The position numbers were made by a program, and so were the translations under genes. The notes under the pieces are model-generated. The model searched no databases and was not told where the DNA came from. It was given only the letters and a program-made list of their open reading frames with translations. A stretch of DNA of 64,000 nt, from the NCBI RefSeq assembly GCF_000259195.1, contig NZ_JH650770.1, positions 21,819 to 85,818 of the forward strand, given 5' to 3'. Origin of the DNA: Pseudomonas donghuensis (lineage in GTDB: Bacteria > Pseudomonadota > Gammaproteobacteria > Pseudomonadales > Pseudomonadaceae). Each line of letters opens with the position of its first letter. Position 1 is the first letter of the stretch. Of this stretch, positions 63,673-64,000 are shown piece after piece.

Positions 63673-64000
63673 ATGCCGCTGTCCAACGTTCACATCCTGC
63701 ATGAAGATGACGCCATCCTGGTGGTCAACAAGCCGACCCTGCTGCTGTCCGTGCCGGGCCGGGCCGAAGACAACAAGGATTGCCTGATCACCCGCCTGCA
63801 GGAAAACGGCTACCCCGATGCCCTGATCGTCCATCGCCTGGACTGGGAAACCTCGGGGATCATCCTGCTGGCCCGCGACGCCGACAGTCACCGCGAACTG
63901 TCCCGCCAATTTCACGACCGTGAAACCGAAAAAGCCTATACCGCCTTGTGCTGGGGCCAACCGGAGCTGGACAGCGGCAGGATCGACCCGCCGCTGCGCT
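63673..64000 (+). CDS. RluA-family pseudouridine synthase, N-terminal part (cut by window end)
   Basis: The first 109 codons of an RluA-family pseudouridine synthase. The family opening ILHEDDAILVVNKPTLLLSVPG and the catalytic motif IVHRLDWETSGIIL, with the essential Asp in HRLD, are visible. It isomerises uridine to pseudouridine in rRNA or tRNA. A start directly at the S4-less catalytic domain suggests RluA (dual rRNA/tRNA specificity) rather than RluC or RluD, but the rest of the gene lies outside. It starts at ATG 63673. Confidence 0.9.
   Translation, partial: MPLSNVHILHEDDAILVVNKPTLLLSVPGRAEDNKDCLITRLQENGYPDALIVHRLDWETSGIILLARDADSHRELSRQFHDRETEKAYTALCWGQPELDSGRIDPPLR

Overview
This window reads as chromosome from a Pseudomonas of the P. 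putida / P. fluorescens lineage. The evidence is the gene order (gyrA-serC-pheA-tyrA/aroA fusion-cmk-rpsA-ihfB, then an O-antigen locus ending in wbpM), the presence of undA and mupP next to ubiG, an RsmI-like CsrA paralogue, and paired GTGGGAGC-type REP elements. Core genes have high-GC codon use. The O-antigen block (about 0.6-19.5 kb) is clearly richer in A+T, most strongly at about 9.8-14.3 kb. I saw no rRNA, tRNA, CRISPR or prophage.

Region 1 (1-19.6 kb, minus strand after an IS3-family remnant at the left edge) is a complete Wzx/Wzy O-antigen locus lying between ihfB and wbpM. In transcription order it holds two chain-length regulators (Wzz); RmlC, a 3,4-ketoisomerase (FdtA type), a GNAT acyltransferase and a DegT aminotransferase (a 3-amino-3,6-dideoxyhexose module); the Wzx flippase; three GT2 glycosyltransferases and the Wzy polymerase; an AsnB-type amidotransferase, a uronate epimerase and Ugd (a uronamide module); and wbpV-wbpL-wbpM (a QuiNAc-type initiation module). 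Four transferases suggest a tetrasaccharide repeat carrying an N-acylated 3-aminosugar and an amidated uronic acid.

Region 2 (19.7-31.5 kb, minus) is core: a LapA-domain protein, ihfB, rpsA (with hairpins in its leader), cmk, the TyrA-AroA fusion, pheA, serC, gyrA and mtnA. Divergent from mtnA, region 3 (31.6-35.2 kb, plus) holds a methylthioadenosine deaminase, ubiG, mupP and a YciK-type SDR.

Region 4 (35.2-54.8 kb, mixed strands) holds undA (1-undecene synthase), a GGDEF/EAL protein, an ABC exporter, a DsbA-like protein, trhO, a BolA protein, a DUF2059 protein, fumC, an EamA transporter, polyphosphate:AMP phosphotransferase, mnmC, a YheU protein, an rsmI-like gene, ynfA, an SDR, a 50-residue DUF3309 protein, the yjcH-actP acetate uptake operon and an orphan betaine-type binding protein.

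Region 5 (55-64 kb) is mostly envelope and division: a GH17 membrane glucan enzyme, a small membrane protein, an alpha/beta hydrolase coupled to mlaA, a patatin, an LpxL-type acyltransferase, minCDE and the start of an RluA-family pseudouridine synthase cut by the window edge. Five REP pairs sit between genes. No gene-free stretch exceeds 300 bases.

The points most worth a second look are the predicted O-unit chemistry, a GGCGGTAGC (ops-like) site just before wzz, the MtnA whose THCN catalytic cysteine is a glycine, the UndA with all metal ligands in place, the RsmI-like protein with an altered RNA-binding N-terminus, and the coupled hydrolase-mlaA pair.
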